In this document: in pieces, positions 6,438 through 8,587 of the stretch
Numbering within the stretch: position 1 is the first letter of the stretch
Layout of the letters: every line of letters starts with the position of its first letter
Assembly: GCA_029240815.1 (NCBI GenBank)
Contig: JARDZO010000243.1
Span: 1 to 8,587, forward strand
Reading direction: 5' to 3'
DNA from: Brevibacillus sp.
Lineage (GTDB): Bacteria > Bacillota > Bacilli > Brevibacillales > Brevibacillaceae
DNA: 8,587 bases
Made by a program: the position numbers and the translations under genes
The notes under the pieces: model-generated
The model's database searches: none
What the model saw: only the letters and a program-made list of their open reading frames with translations
What the model was told of the DNA's origin: nothing

Positions 6438-7211
6438 CCTTTCGATCCACTCCTTCAAATCCTCGGCAATATGCGTAGGGCGGGCAGGATGTACAGCTGC
6501 TTCCTCTCGGGTCGAATACCCGGTCAGCACGAGCAGGCTGTCCAGCCCACTGTTGGCACCTGCTTCGATATCGGTAAAGAGATTGTCTCCGACGATCAAG
6601 GTCTCTTCCGCACCGGTGCCGAGAATATCCAGCGCATATTTCACGATAATGGACTGTGGCTTGCCGATCACGATTGGTTTAGTCGCAGCTGCCACAGAGA
6701 CAGCAGCTACGAGGGAACCATTTCCCGGGTACAAGCCTTTTTCAGTCGGCAAGGCAGCATCCGTGTTGGTCGCGAGCAAGACGGCTCCAGCGCGCACCGC
6801 ACGAGAGGCCGTCGCCAGCTTTTCATAGGTGAACTCACGATCGATCCCTACCACAACATACGCTGGCGAGTCTTCCGTGATCTCGAAACCGCTCGCGGTC
6901 AATTGTTCACGCAAGCCTTGCTCGCCAATCATGCAGACTCTCGTACCTGCAGACGCTCGTTCTTTCAGATACGTGGCTGTTGCCATACTGGAGGTGTACA
7001 CGTCTGCAGGCTTCGCATCGATTCCCATTGCGCATAGCCGATCTGCTACATGCTCCGGTGATGCCGACGAATTATTCGTCAAATACAAGTATGGAATATG
7101 CTGTTCCTTCAGATAGGAAATAAATGCAGCCGCCCCGGGAATGGCTTCTCCTCCCCGATAAATCGTGCCATCCAAATCCAGCAAATAGCCTTTGTACGCT
7201 GTCGCAGTCAT
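6426..7211 (-). CDS. yutF: HAD-superfamily sugar-phosphatase of the NagD/YutF type
   Basis: This is a cytosolic Mg2+-dependent phosphatase, HAD subfamily IIA (C2 cap), 261 residues. All four HAD motifs are present: DLDGT (12-16, nucleophile Asp12 and acid Asp14), LTNNSS (44-49), Lys184 in VIGKPQ, and GDNLFTDI (208-215, Asp209 and Asp214). The cap signature ATNTDAALPTEKGLYPGNGS (147-166) is typical of NagD proteins. The physiological substrate is unknown; 4-nitrophenyl- and nucleotide-phosphatase activities are known for relatives. The start ATG at 7211 is chosen: AAGGGGA (7220-7226) lies 8 bases upstream, whereas the in-frame TTG at 7232 has no ribosome site and would swallow this one. A terminator separates it from the regulator upstream, so it should have its own promoter between 7212 and 7274, but I see no convincing -35/-10 pair there. 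Confidence 0.93.
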   Translation of the reverse strand: MTATAYKGYLLDLDGTIYRGGEAIPGAAAFISYLKEQHIPYLYLTNNSSASPEHVADRLCAMGIDAKPADVYTSSMATATYLKERASAGTRVCMIGEQGLREQLTASGFEITEDSPAYVVVGIDREFTYEKLATASRAVRAGAVLLATNTDAALPTEKGLYPGNGSLVAAVSVAAATKPIVIGKPQSIIVKYALDILGTGAEETLIVGDNLFTDIEAGANSGLDSLLVLTGYSTREEAAVHPARPTHIAEDLKEWIERLTL

Positions 7212-7274
7212 GGTATCGGTCCCCTTTTTCAATCATGTCCTTTATCGTTTGCCGAGGCACAGATTTGTCCGTTC

Positions 7275-7306
7275 AAACAAAAATCCACCCGCCATGGAGT
7301 GGATTT
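7275..7306 (-). terminator. Intrinsic terminator after the SufR-like regulator
   Basis: Read on the minus strand, the stem AAATCCAC (7306-7299) pairs with GTGGATTT (7288-7281) across a 10-base loop and is followed by TTGTTT (7280-7275). It lies 18 bases after the regulator stop codon and separates it from yutF. Confidence 0.82.
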
Positions 7307-7324
7307 CCTATCGATTCTTAGCCA

Positions 7325-7963
7325 TTAGCGTCCTTGCTTCACTTCAAACACGCATTTATCTCCGCCCTTTGCCATGCAGGAGGTCTGTTCCACATTGGCA
7401 TCCAGTACACGTCGGAACAAGGACAGTTCACAGTTACAAGCCTGGTTGAATTCACGAGCAACTTGCGAGATCGGACAGTTAAACTCTTGAATGCGGTAGT
7501 TTTCTGTTTCCGGATCCTTTTCCCATTCGACCATGTAACCTTTATCGTTTTGCAGCTCAGCAAGCTTGGCTACTCGCTCTTCCAGGTCGCCTTGCATGTG
7601 AGCGCGATAGGTTTCTTCGAGACGGTTCTCCCGACGGCGAAACAGCATCTCCACTTTCCCGATGCCGTCCATATCCTTCAGATCTTGCAGAAAATCTAAT
7701 GTCAAATGAGAATAATTGCGCGGAAACAGCTCGTCTGCCTCCTGCGACAAGGAATATACATTGGTTGGACGTCCCATCGCTTGCCGAACAAGCGTAGACT
7801 TGATCAAGTTGTCCCTCTCGAGGGTATTCAGATGGCGTCTTACAGCCATTTCTGTAATTCCCAGCTCAACAGCCATGTCACTGACCGACAGCGAGCCTTT
7901 CACCTTGAGCATGTGGAGAATTTGGTCACGGGTGGACGTTCCTTCGTTTGTCATACGTATCAC
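7325..7963 (-). CDS. Winged-helix regulator with C-terminal cysteine cluster (SufR-like, COG2345)
   Basis: This is a DNA-binding regulator of 212 residues. Residues 10-55 form a winged helix (TRDQILHMLKVKG, then recognition helix ITEMAVRRHLNTLE), with the wing MGRPTNVYSLS (63-73) typical of COG2345. The C-terminal domain has the family frame FNCPISQVAREFNQACNCEL and cysteines at 163, 176, 178, 196 and 204. Cyanobacterial and actinobacterial SufR proteins of this family bind an Fe-S cluster through such cysteines and repress suf genes; a similar Fe-S or redox sensing role here is inference. The GTG at 7963 has AAGGAG (7972-7977) at 8 bases, but an ATG at 7954 (209 residues) is also possible because the predicted transcript starts inside that AAGGAG. 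An own promoter with a palindrome over its -35 suggests autoregulation. It is flanked by yutE upstream (86-base gap) and a terminator downstream. Confidence 0.85.
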   Translation of the reverse strand: MIRMTNEGTSTRDQILHMLKVKGSLSVSDMAVELGITEMAVRRHLNTLERDNLIKSTLVRQAMGRPTNVYSLSQEADELFPRNYSHLTLDFLQDLKDMDGIGKVEMLFRRRENRLEETYRAHMQGDLEERVAKLAELQNDKGYMVEWEKDPETENYRIQEFNCPISQVAREFNQACNCELSLFRRVLDANVEQTSCMAKGGDKCVFEVKQGR

Positions 7964-7977
7964 CGCCCTTTCTCCTT

Positions 7978-8006
7978 ATTGTAGCGGATTAGGTGGCTTT
8001 AGTAAA
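7978..8006 (-). promoter_or_regulatory. Sigma-A promoter of the SufR-like regulator
   Basis: On the minus strand TTTACT (8006-8001, 4 of 6 to TTGACA) and TACAAT (7983-7978, 5 of 6 to TATAAT) are separated by exactly 17 bases. The predicted start is near 7971, only about 8 bases before the GTG and 17 before the ATG of the gene. Confidence 0.6.
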
Positions 8007-8038
8007 CTAATGAAAGTGTTTTGTATAAAAAATCCGCT
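7983..8038. repeat. Inverted repeat AGCGGATT/AATCCGCT flanking the regulator promoter
   Basis: AGCGGATT (7983-7990) and its exact reverse complement AATCCGCT (8031-8038) are 40 bases apart and bracket the palindrome and -35 element. On the transcript from yutE they could pair, but no T run follows the second arm, so a terminator is unlikely. The role is unknown. Confidence 0.45.
7999..8010. promoter_or_regulatory. Operator-like palindrome over the regulator promoter
   Basis: TTAGT-AA-ACTAA is a perfect 5-base inverted repeat with a 2-base centre that covers the whole -35 hexamer of the regulator promoter. This placement is typical of an autorepression site. It does not resemble the CAAC-N6-GTTG operator I recall for cyanobacterial SufR. 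Confidence 0.5.
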
Positions 8039-8049
8039 GGCGCCATCTT

Positions 8050-8484
8050 TTAAAAGAGTTCTTTATCCAAAAAGGCACGCACAGCGGGATCGAACTGGCG
8101 CAGAGCAGCACCTGCTTCTACAACCAAGGCAAACATCTCGGCTGCCGGTACAGTGGTGTACTCATTGACCAAATGCTTGCGGAATTCGGTAACACGGGTC
8201 AGAATGATGGCCTGATCCCCCGTAATCACTTGCTCATCACGTAAAATTTCCACAATATCACTGTAGCTGCCAGGATCGCGCATGATAAAGCCGTCGATCA
8301 ACGCATTTCCTACGTCAACGATCCCCTCGATGGACAAGTGCAGGGCCCGCTCCATCGCTGCAACAGCCACTTTGTCCGTCAAAACCGCTTCCGCTCCCCG
8401 TTCCTTTAGCTTTTCTAACAAGTCAAGCATCGAAGACATATATGCCAAAACTTGATCGATTCGTTTCGTATTCACATCGTACAT
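8050..8484 (-). CDS. yutE: YutE, DUF86 / HepT-like HEPN-fold protein
   Basis: This is a 144-residue cytosolic all-helical protein of the DUF86 family, which includes the toxin HepT. The family core is visible: LHLSIEGIVDVGNALIDGFI (49-68) and a conserved RDPGSYSDIVEIL (69-81). The segment where HepT carries its RX4HXY ribonuclease motif reads FRKHLVNEYT (101-110): Arg102 and Tyr109 are kept, but the histidine position is Asn107. No MntA-like nucleotidyltransferase antitoxin gene is seen on either side. It is therefore probably a housekeeping DUF86 member rather than an active toxin (inference). The start ATG at 8484 has AAGGAG (8493-8498) at 8 bases; that ribosome site overlaps the stop codon of the upstream gene, 12 bases away, so the two are probably co-transcribed. 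Confidence 0.86.
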   Translation of the reverse strand: MYDVNTKRIDQVLAYMSSMLDLLEKLKERGAEAVLTDKVAVAAMERALHLSIEGIVDVGNALIDGFIMRDPGSYSDIVEILRDEQVITGDQAIILTRVTEFRKHLVNEYTTVPAAEMFALVVEAGAALRQFDPAVRAFLDKELF

Positions 8485-8496
8485 GGGAAATTCTCC

Positions 8497-8587
8497 TTAC
8501 TTTCGCTTTTTTGCTTTGCGCTTTGCGTAGTATATCGTAAACACAAAAGTCAGCACCAGGACGAGAAGCACCAATTCCCCTTCCTGC
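8497..8587 (-). CDS. C-terminal end of a small membrane protein
   Basis: An open frame enters from the right edge and gives 29 residues before TAA: a short acidic stretch QEGE, a hydrophobic helix LVLLVLVLTFVFTIYY, then the strongly basic tail AKRKAKKRK. The composition is that of a one-helix membrane protein with its C-terminus inside (positive-inside rule). The stop overlaps the ribosome site of yutE. A start inside the window is conceivable (GTG at 8571 with AAGGGG just before it), which would make a peptide of about 24 residues, but more likely the start lies outside. The family is not recognised. Confidence 0.55.
   Translation of the reverse strand, partial: QEGELVLLVLVLTFVFTIYYAKRKAKKRK

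Noticed and set aside
6471..7037. 188-codon open frame on the plus strand
   Set aside because: It lies wholly antisense to yutF, whose HAD motifs are complete. Its composition is shadow-like.
8031..8049. Terminator after yutE (ATGGCGCCAGCGG before a T run)
   Set aside because: TGGCGCCA is self-complementary without a loop, so it cannot form a normal hairpin before the Ts.
8050..8587. HepT/MntA toxin-antitoxin pair
   Set aside because: No nucleotidyltransferase gene is adjacent, and the key histidine position in YutE is Asn.
1..8587. Mobile element, prophage or CRISPR array
   Set aside because: No transposase or integrase, terminal repeats, or regularly spaced repeats were seen. The gene content is conserved core.

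Overview
The window reads as chromosome of an endospore-forming, low-to-mid G+C Gram-positive of the order Bacillales. The gene content and protein sequences look most like Brevibacillus or a close Paenibacillaceae relative. The evidence is a set of genes I recognise as orthologues of the Bacillus subtilis yut/yuz neighbourhood (yuzD, yutI, yutH, yutG, yutF, yutE), including the spore-coat-type protein YutH, plus Bacillus-type AGGAGG ribosome binding sites and sigma-A promoters. The genus is inferred from memory of these families, not from a database match. Coding density is high, there is no gene-free stretch over 300 bases, and I see no insertion sequence, phage gene, tRNA, rRNA or CRISPR array.

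Left block (1-2809): a minus-strand sulfur cluster mccA-mccB-yuzD is transcribed leftwards from about 2425. MccA makes cystathionine from O-acetylserine and homocysteine. MccB cleaves it to cysteine. YuzD is a small CxxC thioredoxin-fold protein cut by the window edge. Divergent from this is a 75-residue NifU-type Fe-S scaffold (yutI-like) with its own promoter and a strong intrinsic terminator.

Middle block (2884-5802): a tightly overlapping minus-strand operon runs yutH (spore-coat pseudokinase), then a GRHPR-type D-2-hydroxyacid dehydrogenase, then a membrane-anchored alpha/beta hydrolase. The junction overlaps are 44 and 4 bases. A 119-base divergent region with a palindrome and a candidate sporulation promoter separates yutH from yutG.

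Right block (5922-8587): yutG (PgpA-like) lies alone on the plus strand and meets yutF (NagD-type HAD phosphatase) tail to tail with overlapping stop codons. Further right, all on the minus strand, are a winged-helix regulator with a C-terminal cysteine cluster resembling the Fe-S sensor SufR, the DUF86/HEPN protein YutE, and the C-terminal end of a small membrane protein. The regulator has a good sigma-A promoter whose -35 element is covered by the palindrome TTAGT-AA-ACTAA.

Overall this is mostly conserved core genome. The parts most worth a second look are the SufR-like regulator with its operator-like palindrome, the degenerate active-site motifs in YutH and YutE, and the joining of cysteine synthesis, a CxxC protein and an Fe-S scaffold in one place. 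I found no convincing undescribed multi-gene system.
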